DNA of 64,000 bases, from assembly GCF_900115305.1 (NCBI RefSeq), contig NZ_FOVW01000011.1, positions 62,001-126,000 of the forward strand, given 5' to 3'. This stretch comes from Algoriphagus ornithinivorans. GTDB taxonomy: Bacteria > Bacteroidota > Bacteroidia > Cytophagales > Cyclobacteriaceae. Below are positions 34,402-44,100 of this stretch, piece after piece; the stretch's first letter is position 1, and each line of letters opens with the position of its first letter. The notes under the pieces were generated by a model, which saw only the letters and a program-made list of their open reading frames with translations, was not told the DNA's origin and searched no databases. A program made the translations under genes and the position numbers.

Positions 34402-34593
34402 TTATTCAAACGCTCCTTGTCCTGAAGCAGGTTTCGGTTTATTTTCCTTTTCTGTTATGGGATTGTTTCTAATAGCAGAAGTTTCAATTTCTGGCTCGAT
34501 AGCAATTTGTTCAATTTCCAATTGATCCGAACCAACTGGAAAAGAAAAGCTACAAAAGAGTAGAAAGACCGCTACTTTCAAAAACAATTTCAT
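34402..34593 (-). CDS. small secreted or anchored peptide upstream of the sigma factor
   Basis: A 63-residue protein: a clear signal or anchor segment (MKLFLKVAVFLLFCSFSF) and a 40-residue acidic, Glu/Ile/Pro-rich tail with no recognisable domain. It lies 29 bp before the sigma factor gene on the same strand, so it is probably the first gene of the operon. It may be a periplasmic signal peptide for the system or simply a small envelope protein. Family not recognised; the coding call rests on the good signal peptide and position. Confidence 0.5.
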   Translation of the reverse strand: MKLFLKVAVFLLFCSFSFPVGSDQLEIEQIAIEPEIETSAIRNNPITEKENKPKPASGQGAFE

Positions 34594-34618
34594 ATCCTTT
34601 TTTTTTAGGATACGAACA

Positions 34619-35626
34619 CTAATTATCCAACGCTACACTGATACCATCAAAATGATAAAAAAACTCATTCTCATCAAAAAATATCGCTAATTTTCTACCC
34701 GTTTCAGCGTCATAATAAACTGATTTAGAAGACTGAATACCATTTTTATTTTCCTCCATGATCTGGGTAAAAATCCATACAAAAGAATTAGATCTAGTAA
34801 AGTATTGAAAATCTGAGTTAGATTTTTCGAGATCAATTTCTCCATCCAATTCGACTTTTTTCTTCAATTCTGTAAAATCAAGAAGTTCTATACCTTTTGA
34901 AAAAGAAGGCCGCAAGTTAATATTTGGAAAGCTGGGTAGTTTTGAAATATGCCCTTTAGAATTAACATAAAAATCAGTGGAATATTGAGATATTCCTGCT
35001 TTTGGATTAGAGTAAGAAAGACAGATTCTATATCCTACTTCACCAGGCTGATAAACTATCCTTCCCTCGGCTTGATTCATTTCATCCGCTATAAACCTAT
35101 AAATAGAAGAAATGTACAGCTGCTTTAACAAACCTGGCCCAATTGCATCAAGTAGTTTGGTCTCTACTTTTTCAAACAATTCTTTTGGAAGATCCTCCCA
35201 CTCGCGAAAGGGTCTAGGGTAATATTTTTTATAGATTGGCTCTCCACAATTCTGGTAGATGGCTTTTTTACCAAGTCCATTTTGGTTTGGATCAGGCCTG
35301 AGTAATACTGTCAGCGTATCTGATTTAATCAAATCGACCTCTATCCACTCTGGAAAATATTTTGAATGATTGATGCTTAAGAAAAACTCATGATTGGACT
35401 TATCTATAGGTTGGTCAGACCAAGGTGTATAGGAAAACACATCTTTTGAACTACGTAAAGAGATGCTAGCAAAGTTAATAAATCCATCTTGTACTAATTC
35501 TGCATTGGGATAATTGATGGTCGCACCACTTTCTTTATCCAATATTCTAAAAAATGATTGAGCCTCGACAGAGTTGGAAATTATTATTAGCCAGGCCAAT
35601 GAAACGAAGATTCTAATATTTTGCAT
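34619..35626 (-). CDS. secreted protein of unknown function
   Basis: A 335-residue exported protein with a signal peptide cleaved near SVEAQ (residue 22). It opens with a carboxypeptidase-regulatory-like section (FFRILDKESGATINYPNAEL, then a short beta-rich run), and the middle has a Cys in YQNCGEPIYKKYYPRPF. I do not recognise a family. It is the last gene of the SusCD-type locus, 12 bp after the FAD oxidoreductase gene, so it is co-expressed with it. Confidence 0.6.
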   Translation of the reverse strand: MQNIRIFVSLAWLIIISNSVEAQSFFRILDKESGATINYPNAELVQDGFINFASISLRSSKDVFSYTPWSDQPIDKSNHEFFLSINHSKYFPEWIEVDLIKSDTLTVLLRPDPNQNGLGKKAIYQNCGEPIYKKYYPRPFREWEDLPKELFEKVETKLLDAIGPGLLKQLYISSIYRFIADEMNQAEGRIVYQPGEVGYRICLSYSNPKAGISQYSTDFYVNSKGHISKLPSFPNINLRPSFSKGIELLDFTELKKKVELDGEIDLEKSNSDFQYFTRSNSFVWIFTQIMEENKNGIQSSKSVYYDAETGRKLAIFFDENEFFYHFDGISVALDN

Positions 35627-35638
35627 AAGGAAAATTAA

Positions 35639-37489
35639 CTAATCATATCTTCCATTCCAACTAACAGGTTTTGAAAAGGGATCTAGAATTTCGTCTAAAA
35701 TGACTGAAACCTCTCTCCTATTAAGGATTTTATCTGTACGAAAATCACCTTCCAGACCCTCTCTTTTCCAAACCTGAGCAATCTCCAATAATGGAGTATT
35801 CTCCTTTATCATTTCCAAAAAGGCTTGAAACCGTTCTCCCGTCAAGTAATCCCCGGATGCACCCCAATAATCATTCAGGTGTGGATATACTTCTTTTAAA
35901 CCTGACATCAATTCATATTCTGTGATTGGTCTTTCAGGATAAAACCATGTTTGATTAGCCCATAAATAAGGAACACCTTCTCCTTTTAAAATTCCTGTCG
36001 CACCTATTTTTTGCATCGCCATGAAGTGCGGGTCTCTTGGATTCAAATCAATAAAAGGCATGATATAAGCACCTTGATTCAACAACCCCAACTGTACCTG
36101 CCTGATTGAAATCTCGTCTAACCTTTTTGAGTTTTTAGAAGTAATGCTTGCAAGTACTCCGGCCGCATGGCCTATCCCCAATACCACTGGCTGAAGCCTG
36201 GATGCGCCATTGACAATATTGGAAACAGAAATACTTTTTTCTGCTAAAATTAGAGCAGGATGATTTTTAGGAATCAGAGCACCTAATGGAACATTATAGC
36301 TTGGAACTCTGATTTTGATAAAGTCGATCTCTGGAGCATTCAAATTCTTTTTATGATGGTGATCTATCGTATAGTCTCCGACTGCCACGCCTGTTCTGTA
36401 CAAGGGATTGGGAGCATCATATGGATTTCTCACGTAAGGTAATGTAAAATCCACCAAGCCATAAAACCTTCTCGACTCTCTGTGATATGGAATCATTGGC
36501 AAGTTATCCTCCGTTGGATACTCATCTTCCGCAATTCCCAAATGTTTATATCCCAATTCATTTTGGATGTAATAGACAAATCGTAGACTCGTCTGTTTGG
36601 CTTTTTCCAGTTCCTTTTTTCGTTCCTCCTCACTCAGCTCGACTAAATTCACATAGTGGTCATTTCCGCAATTCGGCCAATTTATCATGTACTTTCCATT
36701 CGGGAGTTTCCCATAACCTAGCATTTTATCACAGTCCAAAGTTGGAGCATTATCCGTGATAGGATCAGCATGTGCGCAGGCACAGGCAAACTCTGCAGGA
36801 TCATAATTGGCAGGCTTTGGAATCGTTCGATCGCTTCCTTTACCATAATCCTGAAGGGTCACCACATAAGTCAAGTCCTGCACAATATCATTCGCCCTCT
36901 CGGGTGCAAACTCCTCTCCAATATCAGTTCGGGCATCCATGCCTAAGCGGTAAGGCAGTCCGAGAGAAGCAGCTACATCTCCCAACTCCGTTGCATCTAT
37001 CAAAATGGGAGCATAAGCGGTATGAATTTGACCATCTCTTCCGAAAATCAAAGTCCATTGATTGCCCTCATATTGGGCTGACTTCCATTCGCTTTGAAAT
37101 GAAACCTGAAGATTCGGTTCAGAAGATACAATTCGTTGAAAAATTTCATTTCCAACCTTAGGTTCAAAAAGGGTATTTGAAACCCAACCTGTAGAAAGCG
37201 CTTGCTGAGAACCATAATGAGCGATTAGACTATCTCTAAATTCTCCCCAAATACCTGAGGGCAGCTTATGATTACCATCAATTGCCGATACTCCAGCAGA
37301 AGTCAGCATCCCACCGAGCCAAGTTGTTGACTCTACAATCAGGGTTTTACTTCCCATTCTTGCTGCAGCAATACCAGCAGCTGTCCCACTTGCTCCCCCT
37401 CCCACAATCAATACATCATATTTTTCCTGAGCAAAAAGAAGGCTTAAAAAGCCAAAAAACAAAAGGCTCAAACAAGTTATCTTTTTCAT
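35639..37489 (-). CDS. secreted FAD-dependent oxidoreductase
   Basis: A 616-residue exported flavoprotein. A signal peptide (MKKITCLSLLFFGFLSLLFA) is followed by a FAD-binding Rossmann start VLIVGGGASGTAAGIAAARM (about 25-44), then the WLGGMLTSAGVSAIDGNHKL segment of the FAD_oxidored family; the RLQPVVLGIGHAAGVLAS block closes the nucleotide-binding domain. The last 140 residues form an extra domain (YPERPITEYELMSGLKEVYP). Relatives are found in many polysaccharide loci and are often loosely named, for example as xanthan lyase, without proof. It lies 15 bp after the ROK gene. Confidence 0.82.
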   Translation of the reverse strand: MKKITCLSLLFFGFLSLLFAQEKYDVLIVGGGASGTAAGIAAARMGSKTLIVESTTWLGGMLTSAGVSAIDGNHKLPSGIWGEFRDSLIAHYGSQQALSTGWVSNTLFEPKVGNEIFQRIVSSEPNLQVSFQSEWKSAQYEGNQWTLIFGRDGQIHTAYAPILIDATELGDVAASLGLPYRLGMDARTDIGEEFAPERANDIVQDLTYVVTLQDYGKGSDRTIPKPANYDPAEFACACAHADPITDNAPTLDCDKMLGYGKLPNGKYMINWPNCGNDHYVNLVELSEEERKKELEKAKQTSLRFVYYIQNELGYKHLGIAEDEYPTEDNLPMIPYHRESRRFYGLVDFTLPYVRNPYDAPNPLYRTGVAVGDYTIDHHHKKNLNAPEIDFIKIRVPSYNVPLGALIPKNHPALILAEKSISVSNIVNGASRLQPVVLGIGHAAGVLASITSKNSKRLDEISIRQVQLGLLNQGAYIMPFIDLNPRDPHFMAMQKIGATGILKGEGVPYLWANQTWFYPERPITEYELMSGLKEVYPHLNDYWGASGDYLTGERFQAFLEMIKENTPLLEIAQVWKREGLEGDFRTDKILNRREVSVILDEILDPFSKPVSWNGRYD

Positions 37490-37504
37490 AAATCAGTTTT
37501 TATT

Positions 37505-38368
37505 TCATGTTAGATTTTTAAAAAATGGTTGAACTGAACCAATCAAAGAAGCATTTTCACCCAATTCAGATTTCTTACAAGTCAGTTCCAAGCCCATTCT
37601 TTCGAGGTAAGTCTGAGCGAACGGAAGAAAAAATTTGGATGCATTAGAAATTTTTCCGCCAACTATAACTGACTCAGTTTGAAGTCTTGAAACATAGGGG
37701 AATAAAAATTCGCCCAATGTATTCCCAAATTTCTGAAAAATAGATCGAGAGATCTCAGAATCCACCTCTGGAGCTAACAGGTCCTTTACTCCCTCTATTT
37801 CCAATTCATATTGTTTTTTTGCTTCTCCAATGAACCAAGCCGTTCCCAAATAGTCTTCTGCTATTCCATCCCTAAAAGGAGCTGTCCAAAGCTTTGCATC
37901 CTTTAATACCTCTTCCACTTGAATAGCTGAGCCTAGGCCAGTTCCTAATGTTAGTCCCAATAGATTACTATGCTTTCTCCCTGCACCCACCATACTTTCC
38001 CCTCTCAGAAAAGCCTCTGCATCATTCATAAATAAGATGAATTCCGGGCCAATTGAAAGAGAGTCAGCCAATAAGTCTTTTACAGACAATTGATACAGAC
38101 TTTTTAATTTCCCCTGTTCTTGAATCAAAGAAACTCCATTTTGATAATCAAAAGGCCCTGGCATGGCGATACCTAGTTGAATTGCCTGTTTCCCATTAGC
38201 TACTTTTTTAATTACATCTGACCATGCGTCAATGATTTCATCAACTGAGCCAGAAGTATCTACGTCTGCTTCAGAAAAGTTGGAAAGTTGTATGCTTCCT
38301 GAATTCCAGTTTATCTGCGCTACTGAAATATGACTTCCCCCAATATCAACTCCAATTATTGTCATCAT
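37505..38368 (-). CDS. ROK family sugar kinase-like protein
   Basis: A 287-residue ROK (ASKHA fold) protein. The phosphate-1 loop IGVDIGGSHISVAQ is at the N terminus (Asp8) and a catalytic Asp candidate is in LFMNDAEAFLRGE; GLTLGTGLGSAIQV forms the phosphate-2 region. The CxCGxxGC zinc motif of most ROK kinases and regulators is missing, with DYLGTAWFIGEAK in its place. There is no DNA-binding domain, so it is a kinase rather than a repressor. It probably phosphorylates a sugar, such as an amino sugar released by the GH18 enzyme. Confidence 0.83.
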   Translation of the reverse strand: MMTIIGVDIGGSHISVAQINWNSGSIQLSNFSEADVDTSGSVDEIIDAWSDVIKKVANGKQAIQLGIAMPGPFDYQNGVSLIQEQGKLKSLYQLSVKDLLADSLSIGPEFILFMNDAEAFLRGESMVGAGRKHSNLLGLTLGTGLGSAIQVEEVLKDAKLWTAPFRDGIAEDYLGTAWFIGEAKKQYELEIEGVKDLLAPEVDSEISRSIFQKFGNTLGEFLFPYVSRLQTESVIVGGKISNASKFFLPFAQTYLERMGLELTCKKSELGENASLIGSVQPFFKNLT

Positions 38369-38378
38369 TTTAAATGCT

Positions 38379-39509
38379 TTAATTAGAGTTAGCAGGGTTC
38401 AAAGATTCATAAAGGGTGTTCAACAAGCTGCCTGTATTGTCTTCAGAAAGCTCCCAAAACATTGCTCCCCCTAATTGATTCTCTTTGACAAATCTCATTT
38501 TGGCTTTTAGGGATTCTTCATCTTCGAAAGTAATCCAGGTAGAATCCAATGGTGAAAACAGGTAGGGAGCAGAAGCTTGAGTATCCCAAAATCTACTGTA
38601 GGAGGAGTTTTTTGAAAGTGCATAGATTTGATGATAAGGAAGCCCCATTTCAAAATTTCCAGCTTGAAAAAGACCATTATCTTCAGAATCTACCCCTTTC
38701 CACATTCTACCATAGAAAGGAACTCCCAATACTAGTTTTTCAGCTGGTATTCCAAATTCGATGTGCTCCTTTACTGCAGTTTGAGCAGACATCCCTTTGC
38801 TTCCATTGGGATACAGGTTGGCATGATGCCCTGTAATTTCATCTCCTGCAGTATAAAAATCGTAAGCCATGATGTTGATGAAATCCAAATACTTTTGAGC
38901 TTCGGCCATATTATTGACTTCCAAATATTTTCTAAATCCTCCCGAAGCAATCGTCATCAAATAATGTCTATTGTCCAACTCTCCCAAAGAATCCAGCGCT
39001 GAACGAAAACTCTTGAGCATGGCTACAAAATTGTCTTTATCTTCTGCTCGGTAAGGATTATTATCCCCTGGTAAGCCAGGATACTCCCAATCAAAATCCA
39101 ATCCATCCAATTGGTGTTTTTTCAAAAATTCAACTCCGGAAGCTGTCAGCTTCTTTATCCCTTCGACAGTTAAAACAGCATCAGAAAAACCTTTAGACCT
39201 AGTCCATCCACCAATTGAAATGAGGATTTTTAAATCAGGATTAATGAGTTTAAGGGATTGTAATGCTGCTAAATTGGTGCTGTCTTTTGCCTTTCTGTCA
39301 TCAATATGGGTGACCACCCCATCTTTCACATCAGCAAATGCATAGTTGATATGCGTTAACTTATCTGCAGGGATTTTTTTTGGATTGATATTTTTCCAAC
39401 CTGCCACATAGCCGACGATGTGGTAATCTTTTTCTGGGTAATTCTGGGATTCTTCTTTGGAAGTGCATCCGAAAATCAAAATTACAAGAAGGATCAAAGA
39501 TAGTCTCAT
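38379..39509 (-). CDS. GH18 family chitinase-like lipoprotein
   Basis: A 376-residue glycoside hydrolase. The signal ends at a lipobox with Cys15 (LIFGC), so it is lipid-anchored, perhaps on the cell surface. The catalytic motif DGLDFDWE (135-142) gives Glu142 as the acid, and SIGG (98-101) is the second GH18 signature. It should cut beta-1,4-linked GlcNAc chains (chitin or related glycan) by substrate-assisted catalysis. It follows susD but is separated from it by a terminator-like hairpin at 39535-39566. Confidence 0.92.
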   Translation of the reverse strand: MRLSLILLVILIFGCTSKEESQNYPEKDYHIVGYVAGWKNINPKKIPADKLTHINYAFADVKDGVVTHIDDRKAKDSTNLAALQSLKLINPDLKILISIGGWTRSKGFSDAVLTVEGIKKLTASGVEFLKKHQLDGLDFDWEYPGLPGDNNPYRAEDKDNFVAMLKSFRSALDSLGELDNRHYLMTIASGGFRKYLEVNNMAEAQKYLDFINIMAYDFYTAGDEITGHHANLYPNGSKGMSAQTAVKEHIEFGIPAEKLVLGVPFYGRMWKGVDSEDNGLFQAGNFEMGLPYHQIYALSKNSSYSRFWDTQASAPYLFSPLDSTWITFEDEESLKAKMRFVKENQLGGAMFWELSEDNTGSLLNTLYESLNPANSN

Positions 39510-39527
39510 TGAGATTCAATTAAGATT

Positions 39528-39566
39528 TAAAAAAACAGAGGCTTTGAAATTCATCAAAACCTCTGT
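39528..39566 (-). terminator. terminator/attenuator between susD and the GH18 gene
   Basis: On the minus strand the arms ACAGAGGTTTTGA and TCAAAGCCTCTGT (39554-39566 and 39535-39547) pair over 13 bp with one mismatch around a 6-base loop. A T-run follows (plus-strand A-run around 39528-39534). It lies between the susD stop and the GH18 start, so it should reduce expression of the enzymes relative to SusC/SusD. Confidence 0.88.
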
Positions 39567-39587
39567 CAAAATTAAGAAAGATGAGGA

Positions 39588-41153
39588 TTAATTTCCTCCG
39601 TCCCACCAAACTCTAGTAGCGAATAAATCACCACCCATTCTTGAAGTGGCCGCTTGATAGTTTTCAGGATTAGAACCGATCTCTGATTCCCAATATCTCA
39701 ACCTTCTTGGAATAAAATTCCCTTCAAATGCATTAGGATCTTGTGTAGGAGTCAAAGCAGGATAGCCTGTTCTTCTCCAATTGGACCAAGATTCAATATC
39801 ATTCAAATAAGTAGCTGCCCAATACTCTTCACCAATCAAGCGTAATTTATCTTGATTTGATGCGGCCGCAAATCCTCTTCCTGCTATGTAAGCAGAAACT
39901 TCATTAGCAGGTACTGAAAAATCCGGATCAAAATACACCCATGAATTGATGGCTGCTCTCACTCCAGCTGTGAAATGAGACTCTGCGCTCGAGTTAATCC
40001 AGCCTTTCAACGCTGCTTCTGCTTTCATCAACTCAACCTCTGCATAAGAAATCAAGTAATAAGGGTCTTCCCAATCCAAATATTTCAAATTCAACATAGA
40101 GAAGTTTTGCTGAACAATCGTAAAACGATCCAAAGTTCCAGGAGCAACAACATCTCTAATATTAGTTGAATTGTAGCCATTTGGCATCCCTATCTGTTCC
40201 TCAGGAGCAGTTATCCAAGTGGATGCATTTTCTGGATTCCCTATTCCACCTGTAATGATCATTTTTCTTGGATCATTGTTAGCATTCATCCAGTCCATGA
40301 ATGTTTTTGAAATCTTACAATCCCTAGAATACTTATAAGTGTTCCAATAACCATCATTTAAACCATTTCTATTTACCCCTTGAGGCCCTGGTGCATAATG
40401 GATAAAAGCAATATCATCATTGCTGGTAAAGGCACCACTGCTATTCGCTTCTGTGAAAACTTCCTGAGCCTTTGCTGGATCAACATTGCTCATTCTCATT
40501 GCCATTCTCATCAATAGAGAATTAGCAAACTTTTTCCACTTTGCGATATCTCCTCCGTAAATAAAATCCTGAACTCCCAAAGGTCTTGCAGAAGAAGAAA
40601 ATTTATCCCTTGCAGCCTTTAAGTCGTCTATCATTTTATAATAAACCTCTTTTTGCGGTTCATAAGCTGGAAACCAGTTTTGCTCACCTTCCAAACCATA
40701 ACCTGCCTGCGTGTATGGAATATCTCCATACATATCGGTCATTCTTAAAAGGTCAAAAGTTCGAAGTATAGTTGCCGCAGCATTTACATTTGCCTCATTT
40801 GGCTTATCCTTGGTTTTTCGGATTACTTCGGAAAAGAGACGGATCACATCAGTGAAATGTCTTTCCATATAAGCTCCAGAATACTGAGCAGAATAGAAAT
40901 ATTTATCTCCACTGAAGTAGCCCGCAGTGGATGCAGTGTGCTGAATCATGGTAGCAGCATACAGCATATTGGCACGGGTATTTTCATATTCCCCTCCAAT
41001 TCTCAATGTTGCAAGAGAGAAAAGGTATTGCATATCGATATCCTCGACAGCATTTTGATTCACGTTTAGGTCTAATAAGTCCTGTTCGCTACAGGAAGTA
41101 GCAAAAAGCAAGGAAGCCAACACCAGACCGGTCATTTTATTTAAAATTCTCAT
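39588..41153 (-). CDS. susD: SusD/RagB-type nutrient-binding outer-membrane lipoprotein
   Basis: A 521-residue SusD-like protein, the surface lid of a TonB-dependent glycan uptake complex. The signal ends at a lipobox with Cys21 (LLFATSC). The N-terminal helical part carries TPR-like helices, and the C-terminal half has the RLIGEEYWAATYLNDIESWS segment that resembles the SusD-like group 2. It is 28 bp after the SusC gene, the standard partner. The glycan is not evident from the sequence, but the GH18 gene downstream suggests GlcNAc-containing material. Confidence 0.93.
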   Translation of the reverse strand: MRILNKMTGLVLASLLFATSCSEQDLLDLNVNQNAVEDIDMQYLFSLATLRIGGEYENTRANMLYAATMIQHTASTAGYFSGDKYFYSAQYSGAYMERHFTDVIRLFSEVIRKTKDKPNEANVNAAATILRTFDLLRMTDMYGDIPYTQAGYGLEGEQNWFPAYEPQKEVYYKMIDDLKAARDKFSSSARPLGVQDFIYGGDIAKWKKFANSLLMRMAMRMSNVDPAKAQEVFTEANSSGAFTSNDDIAFIHYAPGPQGVNRNGLNDGYWNTYKYSRDCKISKTFMDWMNANNDPRKMIITGGIGNPENASTWITAPEEQIGMPNGYNSTNIRDVVAPGTLDRFTIVQQNFSMLNLKYLDWEDPYYLISYAEVELMKAEAALKGWINSSAESHFTAGVRAAINSWVYFDPDFSVPANEVSAYIAGRGFAAASNQDKLRLIGEEYWAATYLNDIESWSNWRRTGYPALTPTQDPNAFEGNFIPRRLRYWESEIGSNPENYQAATSRMGGDLFATRVWWDGGN

Positions 41154-41181
41154 TGTTTCAATAGTTTAGGGTTGAACCGAC

Positions 41182-44100
41182 TTAGAAGTTAGCAGATAGA
41201 TTAAATCCAAAGCTTCTGTTTGCTGGTACAGAGAAAAACTCCAAACCCTGAGCATTTCCAGAAGTAGTATAGGCTGCTTCTGGATCAATATTAGGTGTGT
41301 TTTTCCAAAGAATAGCCAAGTTTCTACCTACCAAAGACAGGGACAATGACTGGAACGGAGTCCTTTCTATAAATGCTCTCGGGAAGGTATATCCAAAAGA
41401 GAATTCTCTCAGTTTGGCAAATGAAGCATCATAGACAATATTCTCTGTCACTTGCGCATATCGCTGCCAGTAATTGTCAATCAAATACTTGGTTGGATCG
41501 GAAGGATCTGCAGGAATTGTCCAGGTTTTAGGAGTACCCTCTGGAGTGACTCCACTTACAGTCAACGAACCATCACGCCCATTCAGGGTATTTTGATGCA
41601 GTCCATATTGGTATGCAAAATAATCAGTACCTGACATGATTGAACCACCCTGTCTAAAGTCGATCAAAGCCATCAATCGGAAGCCTTTGTATGAGAAAGT
41701 ATTGGTAATACCTCCGGAAATTGGATGACGACCCTCAGCAATAGTTTCATAGCCATTGGTTGTTACCGGGAATCCATTGGCATCGTAAACTTTTTGTCCA
41801 TTGATTTCCAAATGCTTGAAACCTGATATCATACCCAGAGGCTGACCAACAATGTGTCTAATTCTTTCTCTTCTGGTTCTAGCTTCATCTAAATTGATAA
41901 ACTCTATAGGATCACCAGCTGCGTTGGTTCCCAAGCTCAATACTTCAGATTGGTTATTGGCAAAATTGAATGAGATATCCCATCTAAATTCATTCATGAT
42001 AGGAGTGGCATTGATCAATAATTCAATACCCCTGTTCTCCAACTCACCAATATTTACCGTAGTAGATCCAAAACCGGAAGTTGCAGAGATTCCGGTTGCA
42101 AGGATATCGTCCGAGGTTCTTCTTTTGTAATAAGCCACGTCTATTCCTAGACGATTATCCATAAATCGAATATCAGCTCCAATTTCATATTCAGTAGACG
42201 TATAAGGCGCTAGATTTGCATTTGGTATAGAACCATTATTGATCTGCCCTAAATTGGCCCCCAAGTGTCCTGCTCCAACAAGTCCGTATGTCAAGTTTAA
42301 AGCATATGGATTCGGTGCTCCACCACCTACTTGTCCCCAGTTACCTCTCAATTTTGCAAATGTGACAAAGTTTGGCATTTCTAGCATGTCTGATATCACA
42401 GCCGAAAGACCTACAGAAGGGTAAAATAACTTGCTATTCGCTGGAGAAAGAGTTGAAAACTGATCCTGACGTCCTGTCAAATTCAAGAAGATCATGTTCT
42501 TATAGCCTACGTTTGCAGCGGCGAAATAAGAATTGATTCCCAATTCAGAAAAACCGTACCCGAAAGTCGGAGCAGCTACGTTGGTCACGGAGTGGAAAAA
42601 TGGAACAACTAGATCATTTCCACCACCTCTTTGATTTTCTATGGTTCTTCTCATGATGTTAGAACCTACAAAACCATCTACATCAAAATCTCCAAAAGAT
42701 TTATCAAAACCAATTAATAGGTCTGCATTATTTTCTCGAATAGTAGTCATGGTAGTGTTATAACTACCTCTTGGCTTAAATGCGGTCCCATATGCTTCAA
42801 AAGCATATTCATCTCTAACTTGGAAGTCCGTACCAAATCTACCCTGAGCATACAACCAATCCGTGAAATCATATTTCAAAGACATATTGCCCAATACTCG
42901 ATCAGTTACGTCTTCTCTTCCCCATTGGTAAACAGCCCAATATGGGTTGGTTTGGAAAACATTGGACTGATATCTCAATTCAGTTCCGTCAGGCAAAGCT
43001 CCAGGCTTATTGGGATCTCCTTTGATTACATCCAAGGGAATATTACCTGGTTTTACGACCATCGAGAAGTTTGCATTTCCCGGCGAATCAGAAAGTCTAG
43101 GTCTATTTTCAGCATTTTGCTTTGAGTATTGTCCAGTTACGGCCAAAGTGAACTTTCCCTGCTTGCTATTCACATTGATATTGGCAACATTTCTGGTGAA
43201 GCCAGCATTTGGAACTACATCTCTGTTGTCCAAATTGGAAAATGAGAAACGATAAGTGGTATTTTCATTTCCACCAAAAAGAGCAATGGAGTTATTCCAA
43301 GTTTTACCCATGTTGTAGAAATCAGTAAAATCTTCACCTAAATAAGAATAAGGTCTTTGCTGTCCATCAAATTGAATTGTCTGGGAACCATCGTATCTGC
43401 TTCCCCAGCCATTATTTGCAGTATTGATTGCTTCATCCTGAGTCATTGGCTTTCTGCCATCCTGACCAGGGCCATAAATTCTCTGGAAATTGGTTTGGTC
43501 CACTACACTTTCTACAGTGAAATTGGAGTTGAAAGAGACCCCCACTCCTTTTCTGGCGCGACCAGCCTTGGTTGTAATCAAGATTACACCATTAGCAGCT
43601 CTGGCACCATACAATGCAGCGGCTGTATTCCCTTTTAATACAGAAAGACTCTCAATATCATCTGGATTAATCGCTGCTAATCCATCACCTGCATCATTGC
43701 CACCCCAAAGACCTGCTGAACCTAAGTTGCCTGATTCAATAGGAACGCCATTCACTACATATAAAGGCTGATCATTTCCTGTTAGAGAAGATCCACCCCG
43801 AATTACAACACGCGTTGAACCCGCCGCTCCTGTTGCCGGAGGAGTAACATTTACCCCTGCTACTTTTCCTGTAAGAGCATTTCCTAAGTTGATAGCCCTA
43901 GATTCTGTGAACTTGTCTCCAGATAATTGAGTGACTGAGTATCCTAATGCTTTTTTGTCACGCTCCATACCAAATGAAGTCACAACAAATTCACTTAGGT
44001 CAGAAACGTCCTCAGAAAGTGTAACATTTAAAACAGACTGATTGCCAACAGTAAATTCCTTAGTCGCATAACCTATAAAAGAAAAGACTAAAACTGAATT

